Below are positions 34,355 to 45,230 of a DNA stretch of 64,000 nucleotides, piece after piece; the stretch's first letter is position 1, and the number at the start of each line of letters is the position of its first letter. Source of the DNA: Heterobasidion occidentale (lineage: Eukaryota; Basidiomycota; Agaricomycetes; Russulales; Bondarzewiaceae); NCBI GenBank assembly GCA_039111635.1, contig JBCAQO010000004.1, forward strand, positions 124,001 through 188,000, in the 5' to 3' direction. The translations under genes were made by a program, and so were the position numbers. The notes beneath the pieces were generated by a model that saw nothing but the letters and a program-made list of their open reading frames with translations, was not told the DNA's origin and searched no databases.

Positions 34355-34435
34355 AGCGAGCAGAGAAGACAGCGAGGAGCGAGCAGAGAAGACAGCGAGG
34401 AGCGAGCAGAGAAGACAGCGAGGAGCGAGCAGACC
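34355..34435. repeat. 23-bp minisatellite, three units
   Basis: Same unit as 5147-5270, three full copies plus a partial one. Confidence 0.85.
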
Positions 34436-34994
34436 ACAGCCAAGGACATCAAAGCGCAGGAGATAATAATAAGAGACGAGAACTACTAGTGGGAGGAAGA
34501 GTAAGACGACGAGAAAGACAAGTAAGACAGAACCCAGACATGATCGAGAGACACACCAGCAACCAGACGTCGAAGCCACCTCCAGAGAACGATAGAGCCC
34601 AATGCCACAGACCAAAGCCACAGACCCCAGAGCAGTGTCGCCAGAAGATACAATGTAGCCAGTGAACTTGCTGTCGTGCTTGAAGGCGATCGTGCCTGCT
34701 AATGCGTCGTTGAGCACCAAGGATATACGAGCAGTGGTCAATAAGACGTACCTATGAACTTGACGTCGTGCCTGGGGCGATCGTGCCTAATAACCTAGAG
34801 CGCGTCGAGGTTCAATGGTTGAAGTGATAGCGAACAGCATGAATGAGAGCATGAATGAGATGTACCTGTACAGATGAAGGAGGGCACGGAGAGGACAGTG
34901 AGTACCGCAGGACAGCATGAGAGAGGACAAGGGTAGTGGTGGTGGTGGGGAGGAAGAGAGAGTGGTGGAGACAAAGAGGAGAGAATGGCGAGCC

Positions 34995-35001
34995 TTTTAT
35001 A
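34995..35001 (-). promoter_or_regulatory. TATA box of array C
   Basis: TATAAAA followed by GGCTCGCC on the minus strand. Confidence 0.5.
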
Positions 35002-36530
35002 CACCTCAGGGTCACCAATGTGGCTTTGGGGCCATCGGTGAACGCTTGGACCTCCGCTGCCACCAACATTCGCCACACAATGTCACAAACGCCACGCTTC
35101 TCTGCCCAGCCACCTCGCCCGTTATGGAAAGAGAACCGGAGCTTTTTGCCATCGGGATGATAAGCGTCGTTGACTTCGATCATCTCGGGGACAAACACGA
35201 TGCACGAAGGCGCGAGTCGTCGTAAGGTGGCTTTGGCTTCTTCGGAAACCACCGCCGCGCGCCACTCGTAGTCACAGGTATGTTGTCCCTGCGACACTTT
35301 CTCATAAACCTAATTCGACATTGAGAGTCCTCGAGTTCAGAAGTTGTATCATCTCGTCTCGCACCTTGCATAAAGCAATTCCAATGATGCTCACTCCATG
35401 AAGGCGAACAGCACAAAAACGTTGCAATAGTAATAATTACTTCTAAATCCGAACAGCTAACAGTGGGCCAGATTCAATTCTCCTTCCACAAGCGATTGCC
35501 AAACAACGCACCAAATTCATGATGAGACTCGCAGGTGTATCAGCAGGGACGCCCTGCAGTAAATCTTTGATTGTCACTCCAGAGCCGACCTCGTTGATGG
35601 ACATAGCCTCGAGCGTCTACTTCGAAGTTTACACCATCGCAAGAAAGATGGTGTTGTTCAGGTGCACAAAGAAGCCGGCGCACGTCATTTGACAAAGTGT
35701 TGAGCGCATTGAAGAGATTCGCTAGACCGTTGTTGCAAGAGCGGGTGGCAAGAAGGAAATTCTGCGTTATAGCATGTGAGAACCTTGTGGATGAAAGAGC
35801 AAGCCTACGAAAAGCGGCATCGCCAATGTATACCGGGCGAGAATGACAGCCTCGTTCTCAACAACGGCAGCCTCAGCCTCCATCACTGACATCGCCAATC
35901 TGAATTCCGAACCACGTGGACAGAAGACCATGCTGCTGCAGGAGTCGTTAGTCTCGTCAGAGCTGACGCAGTGACGGTCAGCCGCATTGGATGAAATCAG
36001 TGCGACATTGAGGAAAAAATTATTCCGCCTAGTCTAGTTCATTTGTCTAAGATAGCCGTATGCCAGCAGGGCTCGAGTTCGAAGGACGATATGAGAAGGA
36101 ATAGATGTTTGCATTAAAAGCGCTAGAGTGAACAGACTGTACAACGAGATATCCCCGTGATAGATGTGATTAACCTCGTAAGAGATGAGCTTATCGAACC
36201 CTTGTCGCTGAGGCGCCGTCGTGGACGAAGTCAACGACGCGATGAGCGCCCCCGGCCTCCCCCGGCGATATGATAGCTTACATAACGACCGGTTTCCCAT
36301 CCGTCGTGCAATGCCGGGCTGGACGATGTCGACCAGTTGTCGACCACGGACAGAGTTCTGCGAAAACACAGAGCAAGTCAGCTTCCTATCCGCATCGATC
36401 CGAGCGCGAGACGAGGGCAAGAACAACGAGGGTGGTAAGGAAAGGAACAGCGAAGGCATCGATGGCGTGCGGCGCGAAACAAACAAGCGAGCGAAGAGAA
36501 AATGAAAGCTAACGGTACGCACCTTCAGCT
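35002..36530. other. Array upstream region, decayed spacer and zinc-finger 3' flank (M5)
   Basis: 35002-35290 matches 5831-6110 and could encode VVSEEAKATLRRLAPS on the minus strand, though the frame is not kept in array B. 35460-35960 contains decayed sequence shared with 25230-26340. 36000-36530 is zinc-finger 3' flank. No intact gene. Confidence 0.4.
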
Positions 36531-38040
36531 CTATCCGCTGAGCAGACCATTCCCCATGACCCCCATGCCCCCTCCGCCGCCCTCTGGACCATCGTCTCTC
36601 GGGCCCTGCGAGGGACCATCCTCGCCGTTATCTGTCCTGGCCCTGTTCGGGCAGTGATCCCGCTTGTGGCGAAGCACTTCATCTTTGCGCACGAATGGGG
36701 CTTTGCAGTCGTCGCATGGAAACCTGCGTTCTCCTCCATGGCGCAGAGTCGCCTTGTGTCGGGGCATGTCGTACGGGCACGACAGCCGCTTGCTGCACCC
36801 GTCGGGGCCGTCGCAGACATGAGGGTCTGCCCTCTTGCACTTTCGCGCGCCTCTCTGTTCCTCCCCAGGTGTCGCCATCGAGGGCCCTTCGATGGACTGC
36901 GGTACAGTCTCGGGGACTGGCTCACTTGTGGGGATCTCCACCCTGTGGGTGGACGTCGTCGATGTACTTGTAGTTTCTTCGGGGGCGCTGCCATGCGCCT
37001 GTGAATGGACCACAGGGATCTGGCTTTGCACCCCCACCATCTCTCTCCCTCTCGCCACATAGTGGCTCGGCAGCCTGACTGAAAACAGCCCACACCCCGC
37101 GATCGGGGGCATGCGCGGCCTCCTGACTATGCGCCTCTCCGCCTTCGCGCCGCTCCCTCCCTGGCTTTCTCCCTCCTTCTCCCCCTCGCTTCCCTTCCCT
37201 TCCCTCGCTTTCTTCCGCCTCGGCCCCTCCATATCTACGTAGTGCTCCTGCGGCACCGGCTCCGAGGCGGTTTCTGGTGACGGCGGCAGCTCTGGGACGG
37301 GCTTCGGGACCCTCTCGACGGGCATCCGCGGAGGGACCTCGGCCAACACCCGAAGGACGATGTCGCACGGCGCTTCCACGATCTCCCGTGCCATGTCTCT
37401 CCACGGACCCTGGATCGGATAGACGGCGCCTAACAGTGAGGAGAAGGGCGCAGCGCCGCGCATTAGAGGGTGTTCCTCGACCTCGATAGGATACACCAGT
37501 GTCGAGAAGGTAGATGTAGGGATGTGGCGTGTGGCCGCCTCCGTGTAAGTGTGTGTGGCGGGAAGTGGAACTGGGAATGGCCACGGGCACGCCATCTGGT
37601 TGTCGTCGTCCCATTGGACGGCCCGGGCGGGCGCGCGTTGCGCGAAGGAGGCTGGAACCTCAAGATCGGTTTCAGGGAGCGAGGGATGTGTGAGTGGCGC
37701 ATAAGGGCTATGGTGTTCACCGTGGGCGATGTAGGCGTAAGGCCACGGCTGTATAGAAGCCCCCCTGACCCGAGGAAGGTGGACGTCCTCGTCCTAGGAG
37801 CACCCAAGTATGAGTGGCGTGTTGAAAGGTCTGAAGCTAAGTTCCAGACTTACCGACTCGTCTGTGTGATCGCTCTCACCGTGTGTCTCGTCGACATAGG
37901 GTTGGGAGCACGACGGACCTGCGCCAGGTGCTGCGGGTCGATTCGCGTTAATATGTAGTGAAGTTCTGAAATAGTATACAAATATATAACGCACTAGATA
38001 GCTCGTCATCAAACGAGTCGTCGCCGTAGTAGTCAGACAT
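36531..38040 (-). CDS. C2H2 zinc-finger protein, intact (M5)
   Basis: Exons are 38040-37995, 37930-37854 and 37793-36531, giving about 461 residues from MSDYYGDDSFDDELS. It shares with the M3 protein the PGAGPS block, PWPYAYIAHGEH, YPIQGPWRDMAREIVEAP, VLRVLAEVPP and STHRVEIPTSEPVPETVPQS. The first finger has a longer Cys spacing (CDGPDGC, then SKRLSCPYDMPRH). The second is CDDCKAPFVRKDEVLRHKRDH. A basic GPRRKKAREGKG segment may be a nuclear signal. The Gly-rich tail ends MGVMGNGLLSG. The finger-domain spacing separates M4/M5 from M3 as a subtype. Likely a DNA-binding regulator; target unknown. Confidence 0.8.
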
Positions 38041-40259
38041 GTTGATGTCTTGAAGGTGCTGATGTGTAATTTGTAGGGGAGAGGCAGGTAAGACTTAGTG
38101 GTACGGTGAATGGTTGACCTTTCACTCTCTTCGGTTCTCTAGATATACCATCGAAGAAGCGCCCGCTGCCTTCTCAAGAAACTGTTGAAAGTACGGCTCA
38201 GACATCGCTGTAATGACTTCCCTCGCGTGTTGGAATTAGGTTCCGAACCAAAAGCGAGGCGGGCTCATTGTTCCCATGCCGCAAGCCGGCGTCCATTGTC
38301 TCCTTTCGGGCGTCCTCTCTTCCAGCGGCAGGCGAGCAATATTCCCTGCCTCGTTCCATCAGTCCTGTGAGGCAGAACGTGTCCGTGCTGTGACCATTTG
38401 GTGGATCTGGGGTGCATTCGCCTTATCATCATTCATCGGACCTCGATAACATCTGTGGCAAAGCAAGGCGAGGAGTGGGGTTACGTCCGTCGCAATATCC
38501 CGCTTGATCCTTTGTTCAGCACAGGTTCTCTCCACAGTCGACGGTAGCTTCGGGTCTTCCCGGCGGCGTGCGCTACATCTGTGAAGATCTGTGACCAGTC
38601 GCCTCAATTGAAATCATACGCGTTCGTCTATAGGTTGTAGGCGCATCAGGGCGCTTGATTTCGCGAGTGGGTCCATCACAAACGACATGATTCAGCTCTC
38701 TTGCTCTCTTTCGAATCTTCTAGCCGTTTATGGTGCCTTCACACAACACGCAGGGGTAGCGAGGCACACCTTTATCACATATTTCTTTTAATTGCTCCGC
38801 TGGGAACAGAGCATTGATGTAGCATGTCCGGTTCAAAATTTCACTCGAGACTCCCCGTTGAGACGATTGCAGGCTAGGCGGACATCACAGCGACAACCGA
38901 GGGATGGAAGCCGATTCATTATCTAGTCTCGTGCGGGTACGACTTACGATAGCTCCGTTTCCTCCCGCAAGCTCCGGTACGAATGGTGGAGGCGTTCCGT
39001 CGGCAATTTACAAATGTCATGACTGACCTTCGGGCACTCCAGAGCCCCGTTGTATGTGTCCCGGTGCTCACTGCGCCCTCCCCACCTATGCCTGCCCACT
39101 ATACTGCTCCACGTGTGCTCGCCCATGTCATTACTGAGTTGATCATGGACCCGTTTTCTCGGCGAGTCCATTTCTGGGGGCCAAGTAAACTCTCGCGCGC
39201 TCTGCGGCCTATTGTTCGCCTCGGTAGAGAATCCATGACTAGAACCAGGATGTAGGTTTGGTTCATTGTTCAGGACAAGGGAGTCTAGATGTCGCAATTA
39301 GCTTCATCGCCTCATCGATCGGCAAGGTCGGATGTCGAGCGTAGATCCGCATGCTGCACTACGTAGCGCCAACGCGAGGGTATCGAATTGTCAAGAAATC
39401 ACTGGCGCCCCATCGTCCCACAAGCTGCTCTTTCCTTCTGCTTACGCTCTGGCCTTTGCGAAGTCTCCTCGACAGTTGATGGGATTCCCATTATCCTGCT
39501 GCTACTACGATGCCATTGTCGGTGTTACATTCAGACTCAGGGAAAGCCTACGCTACGTTTGGTTGATTCGTGATGTTCCCCGCATCTCTGCGTTGCGAAT
39601 ATGTCTATTTTCCCCGATTGGTTCCGCATGCACGATAACGGAGGAGAGTGAAGCAAGATAACCATCCCGTCAAGGTCAAAACCCGTCTCCACCCAACCCG
39701 ACATGCAATAATCACTATCACAACATAGCAACGGACAATGTAGATGGCGCACCTTCATTCGGCTCTATTCTGCACCATCAATGCCTCGTTGATTGAGCGT
39801 TTTTGACGGATAAAATACCGTGTGCCACATTTGGACTCGATTGATAACTGCCACTATTCTTGACATTCAAATTATCTGAGAAGCATGTTAATAAGCTACT
39901 CTGTGTGTGGACCTGCATTGACTCACCGAGCGACTTGAAAGTGTCTTAAGAAACGGAAGTTGCCATTGTCCTGTAGGAGTAGTAACTGTAGTATCGCAAA
40001 TGAGATGCTGTATTCGACAAAGTACCTCAGCGAAACTTGGATTATCTCTGGAGAATAGTTATGAGAGATAATATTGAGGTCATAAACGAGCCATGGGCCG
40101 TTTCTTGCGGTGAAGTAAATGTCGTCGTTGCACTTGAGATGGGTGTAAAGGACAAGTTGAAGTCGGCGCCGCTAGAGTGGCGCCTGATGTGATTAGACAT
40201 CGGTGCTGGCGCCCCTCGAAATTTCACTTGCTCTTCATGTTGTTGACAAGGACAGCTCA
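38041..40259. other. Region between zinc-finger and F-box genes (M5)
   Basis: Matches 28394-30350, including the partly compensated hairpin at 38475-38503 and the GGCGCCGCTAGAGTGGCGC near-palindrome at about 40170. No gene is supported. Confidence 0.5.
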
Positions 40260-41330
40260 AAATTTCTTAACTACGACTGAATTTCTGTTTTCAAAATGTG
40301 CAGATACAGCGCGATGCTAAATCTGCGACGTACGGCTGACCCAAGGCTGGTTTGCGGCAGGGCCGGCTAAGTCACGTGTCAGTCTTAGTCACATCATCAA
40401 TTCTTTTTTTATTTTATTTTATTTTAAATCAACGCATTTATATCCCACGCGGCGTAACACCAGTGGCGGCAGAAAAATACAGAAGAGTGTAGCCCCGTAT
40501 ACTACGTAGCAAGTTAAGGGCTCAGTTAAGGCCCGGATTATCCGCCCAGCTAAAGCGGCAATTGGAGAAAGCAGTTGGGTTCCTGATGATCAGGACACAG
40601 TATCTGCTGAACCCCACACCCGATCCCTCCAGCATATGCCACTCCCAATCGTGGGCTGGGTGTCAGTGCACGAGCCCCGCCAGATGTAGGTTTTGCAGTG
40701 GCGTTGTGGGTGGCGCGATCGTTCAGGGTGCCTTTACCACCCGTGCACTCGTCACCTAGCCTGTTACAACTCCCTAGCACCTTTGATGACGCAGTACACC
40801 CCACCCGGGCATTGGTTTTGCATGGACGTGGATAGCAGGAAGGTGGTTATGAGGGGCAGACACTCACCATACCAGCAAGGGGGGTGAGGGCACATGTAGC
40901 ACCCTAGGTGGAATATAAGGTGCCACGGGCACCACCGGGAGGATGCGCGATCGTTCGGGGTGCTTGACCACCCGTGCACTCGTCACCATCCAAGTAGTTT
41001 AGTGACTTTTCGGTCCGAGAGGGGGGAGGGCAGGGTCCCACAAGGGGATGCAACCACAATCCCACCCCCGAGTGACTCTCCCTAAAAATATGGAAGGTCA
41101 ATAGGAAAGCCAGCACCTAGGGATGTCAAAGAGTGATAAAGGAGTGTAGCATCCGCAATAGGGAAGAGTGAGGAGAGGAGAGACTCAGGACAGGCAATGA
41201 GCTGGCAGTGTCCGAATCGGGAAGGTGATGGTACAGGTGCAAGAAGCGGATGCACATCATCGATTCATCGAACACGCGCTGCACTCGCGCTGCCTCTTCA
41301 AGCTTCCAAGTATCATCTAGGACCAAGCAT
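40260..41330. mobile_element. Lineage-specific insertion with internal direct repeats
   Basis: About 1 kb here is absent from the equivalent M4 position (30350-30410). It includes a TTTTA-rich tract at 40402-40427. Two direct repeats share GCGCGATCGTTC and CACCCGTGCACTCGTCACC (40713-40756 and 40945-40987). No transposase or reverse-transcriptase frame is visible. A non-autonomous element is one explanation, but terminal repeats and target-site duplication could not be established. Confidence 0.35.
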
Positions 41331-41343
41331 AGTTCAAGCCCGT

Positions 41344-43119
41344 ATGACGTTCTCAAATCGGAACTGTGAGCCAACACTTCCTTCTGAGACATGGTCAAAA
41401 CCTTGCGATGCACCGAAAGCCACTCTCCAGACGAGGTGAGTTTTGTGATATCCCGGAGTTGGCATCATCCTGCATTATCATATCGACCTGAATTTCCACA
41501 TAGTGCAATCAATTACTGGAGTCCTCCTGCACAATTGAGACTGGATCTGCTTTCAGATCTCAGCGTCACTGCATCTGTCAATGATCCAAACGTTTACAGG
41601 ATCTTTGATGATAAAGTAGCCTTTCTGCGCAACACAATACGTGCAATTAATGCGCTGTGCAATGATATAACTCCCATGTGTCGTCTCCCATCTGAGACTT
41701 TAGCGCATGTATTCTATTTTCTGGCAGTAATCGATCCCCCGCGGATACGCAACCTGGGATGGATCAAAATCTCACATATTTGCAGATACTGGAGAGAAGT
41801 CGCTTTGGAGCATCCGAAACTGTGGTCAATAATCAATCTTGACCTTGGCAAATCATGGGTTTTGGAAATGTCTACACGTGCAAAACAAACAGCTATTGCT
41901 TTCGAAAGCTCCCATAATCAGAGCTGGCGTGATGCACGCCCTTTGATCTTGCCCCATTGGATTCGCACAAAACTCGATCATTCTATCTGATATATACCGC
42001 TTCTCAGACCTGCGTCTCCTTGCAACTCCTGCACCGATGATGGAACGTATCGATCTAGCAGTAGCTTCATGCATCGATATCATGAAATTCCCGGGTAGCC
42101 TATTTGCCAACCATGCCCCACTCCTGCGCACTGCCTCTTTCACCGGGTTTGCAGTTCCTTGGTCTTCTCCTGTCCTGCACAATCTGACCAGTCTTGCCGT
42201 TATCTTATCACAAGATACTGTTTCGACATCTCCTTTGCCATCATATAATGATTTTTTCGACACGTTGTCCAACATGCCTTACCTGGAGACACTCACGAAT
42301 CACTTTGCCCTCCCTGCTCTTCGCCCTGCATCATCTGGTCGAATGCGAAGGAGAATTACCCTCTCTCACCTCTCGAGTTTGGATCTAAGGGGCGTCTGGT
42401 CGCGTTGCATGGCAATCTTGCAAATTGTGGAATTTCCGACTACTACCAGAATCACTCTTGCTTGTAAATGCAAAGAAGCCGAGCTCTCTACAAACTCACT
42501 GCTTCCCATTCTCGAGAGGCAAAGAGGTAAAACGGGACTTGCGGCCCCTCTCCGGATTATTCGCATGACTTGCGACCACGTCACAGGACGTATTGAATTC
42601 TATGGCTGGCTGCGTGGCCCGGATTTTTCTTCCGACGTTTCCTTGGCGTTCATTGTTCTGACACTGCACGATGTATCTCCGTGGCCTCTGATTAGTTGTG
42701 ATATTTTACGAGCTTTGTTCACACAGGATACTGAGACCCTCTCCCTGGATGCAGACCCCCGCTGGACCCTAGCTATGTTTCGCGAAGCAGTTGGACGTGC
42801 TCAGAGTTTGAAACACATCTCCCTCTCCAAATCCACTCTACCATTATTTTGCACAGCTATGAAGACGAATATAGACTCCACAGCTACCGAGCAGACACCA
42901 GCCAACTCATACAGCGAATGTATCCCTTTCCCCAGTCTTGAGGTTATACAGCTGCATCGCTTCCATCCCTTACCCATACCCAATCTATAGCTCTTGACCC
43001 GCGTGCTCAAACAACGCAGTGCATTGCGGTCTCCAATTCAGGAGGTCGATATCATCGAAAGGGACCCGCCAGAGCAATGGGTTGGCGAGCTGAGGCACAT
43101 CGTGCCGATTGTCAATTAG
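41344..43119 (+). pseudogene. F-box/LRR-like gene, frameshifted (M5)
   Basis: Exon 1 is 41344-41435 (start MTFSNRNCEPTLPSETWSKP). Exon 2 begins at 41504 with the same SAINYWSPP joint as M4. The F-box segment reads MCRLPSETLAHVFYFLAVID, then LGWIKISHICRYWREVALEH. Near 41972 a net one-base gain (or two-base loss) shifts the frame: RTK is followed by stop in one frame, while SIILSDIYRFSDLRLL continues in the next. The second part is open to TAG 42988-42990, where M4 continues in frame. Beyond it the shared tail ends at TAG 43117-43119. Two lesions make this copy probably dead. Confidence 0.78.
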
Positions 43120-43414
43120 GGTGGAGAGTGGAGACGTCGGCCATGGTGATATATCTAACTTCGCCTCCAGACCGTAGTTGCTTCCACATACGAATTTACA
43201 AGGAGGGTGTATTTCGTGTCTCAGACGGCAGAAATTGCGATGCAATCTGATTAAATTTCGTGCCGTACAGCTTCCATAAAAGGAAAAGTTGCATCTGGAT
43301 TCTCAATTTTCGAACACTCTCCACCGCGTTGATCACCTCAAAGTTGAATCTGCATCTTGTGTTTCTTTCCTTGCTTTCCTCTATTGAGACTCTTTGATTT
43401 TCAAACTTACTGAC
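43120..43414. other. Right end of module M5 and promoter of next gene
   Basis: Homology to the repeated module fades here. No gene seen. Confidence 0.4.
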
Positions 43415-44951
43415 ATGGCGGCCACCGTGGAGGACCATACCAGCCCTAGCCGAACTAACGAATCTGATCAGTCTCTACTTGCCTCCGTATCTGCGCGTAA
43501 CAGAATATCCATCGACGCGTCTTACGCGCCTGAAATGGTCGAGTTCTGGGCAAAGAAGTATCAAGATGCGAAGAGCGAGCTTGATCTGCTCAAGGTTCGC
43601 ATATGCATCACATTCTCCTCTTCTGAAGCTTCGTGCCGGGATTCTGACAAGGCAGTGACTGTGTGTCTAATACAGCAACACCTTTTTACGCAGCCCGATA
43701 GGAACGAGCAAAAGGACAAGTGGCAGGAAGAAGTTGTGCGTTTCGAGAAGGAAAGGACAGAGACGGTCAGAAAGGTCGCCGATCTGGAGGCGGAGAACGA
43801 GGCGCTCAAACAGTAGGTGTGATACTCTGCATCTATGCCTGAGTGGTGTTCATCAGAAACGCGTCTCTAGATCGAGGACTTCTATGGTCAATGTAATGCT
43901 CTGGCTGCGGAGGCTGATCAAAGTAGGAGGGCCAAGGTCGAGCCCATGTTTACGCCTGTTTCATTCATTGATCCTGTGTTTCTTGAGGGCATCAAGCCTG
44001 TCCAGCTTCCGGAACACTGTTGGACGCGCTTGGTCCGAAGGTGTCGCTCATGGTGCGTATTGAGGAGTTTAGATGTAGCTTTCTCTTCAGTGCACGTATT
44101 TCAGCTCATATGCATCGCGTTGTCATGTAAAGCTCAGCAGCGTTAGACCGACAATGCAGAGGTGTGTATCTCTTTATGTGCACCGAAGGTGAAGATGAAC
44201 GTGCATGATCTCAGCGATATCCACTTCATTCGTCGTCCGCCGATCTGCATGCCCCTTCGCGTAGAAGAATGTGGGATGCATGGATACTGGTTTTATCCGA
44301 CAGCACAAATACAAGGAAACGTGCCGGTTGACCTGGTGGTCGAGAGTGCACCAAACATGGTGAGCGCACTTCGAAATATGTGGCCCTGCTTTAAAATTTC
44401 AATGATGATTTGTAGTGGATGTACTTAGGGAAATACCTATGCGCGTTTATGCCGGGAAGCGAGATGAAGTTGTCAGAGTGAATGACTTTAGACGAGATGG
44501 TCTGTTCGACTCGGCCCTTGCTTGATGCTGATACCTATTCTTCTAACAGACAAAAGTGATGCACTGTCGGCAAGTAGCGAGTGCCGGCCTGCCTCCAGAT
44601 CAAAGCGCGTCGTTACCTGCTCAAATGACTATGAAACGGCGCTACGAGACGGGCGAGTGGAGCGTCCCGTGCTTTAGTCTACGGTGTGTGGGCTTTAACG
44701 TCGAACTGTACAACAGTCTCCATCTCGCGGTAGAGGAGCTCACGATGCCCATGGCTGCGCTGGAAAAGAGACCGGTGGGAGCAGATGCTGAGAACGGCGC
44801 AGTGAACAAGAGGATCAGGATCACACAAAGCCCTGGCCGGCCTTCGGGGAATGTCACGGACGCCAGCCCAGCAGAGAGTTCTTCGCTGACGTGTGATCCG
44901 CATCCTGAGCTGAATCCAGAAAACATCCTTGCGAGTCTTCATTCCAGCTAA
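43415..44951 (+). pseudogene. Uncharacterised basidiomycete coiled-coil gene, possibly broken
   Basis: Family not identified. Exon 1 (43415-43594) encodes NRISIDASYAPEMVEFWAKK and enters a coiled coil. Exon 2 (43694-43812) continues with FEKERTETVRKVADLEAENE. Later exons, whose borders I could not all fix, encode FTPVSFIDPVFLEGIKPVQL (about 43880-44050), DIHFIRRPPICMPLRVEECG (about 44195-44360), MYLGKYLCAFMPGSEMKLSE (about 44416-44478) and TKVMHCRQVASAG onward to TAA at 44949-44951. The last part has a basic segment and a Ser/Pro-rich tail. Between SE and MTLDEM a TGA stands at 44479-44481, where a tryptophan codon TGG would fit. It is either a nonsense mutation or an unrecognised splice. Confidence 0.45.
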
Positions 44952-45230
44952 TCTGCTGATGGAGTCGCTGGTATCGTGCAGCCCCTTGAGTGGAGGTGGT
45001 GCCTACAGTGATTGCTAGAATTTTTGTTGTTAGTAGAAAATAGAGAGAACGAGCGCGATGCTGAAGAGAGGCCTCTAGTACGTTCCCAAAGGAAGTGTGG
45101 AGTGCGAAGTCGGAAGCGGAAGCAAATCGCTGAAGAGGCACACAAGATAACCACGTGTGACACCAGGAGCCGACGTTTGAACAGTTCTCCCGTTTGATAA
45201 CTCCCAAGCCGTGACTCTACCACTTTGACC

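Larger units (their letters stand above)
32640..35001 (-). repeat. Intron-rich repeat array, copy C
   Basis: Homologous to arrays A and B. Minus-strand order: TATAAAA, C/T-rich leader, ATCGCC-core cassettes (34757-34788, 34663-34696), a C/T-rich stretch with the minisatellite, hairpin cassette 33846, another core cassette (33645-33677), a degenerate hairpin cassette at 33237-33253, and hairpin cassette 32652. A terminal exon could then join ...GTCCTCGCCCTCT to a segment ending KLPIKKYTVLT and a stop at 32544-32542. That ending is frameshifted in array A, so coding capacity is doubtful. Confidence 0.5.
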
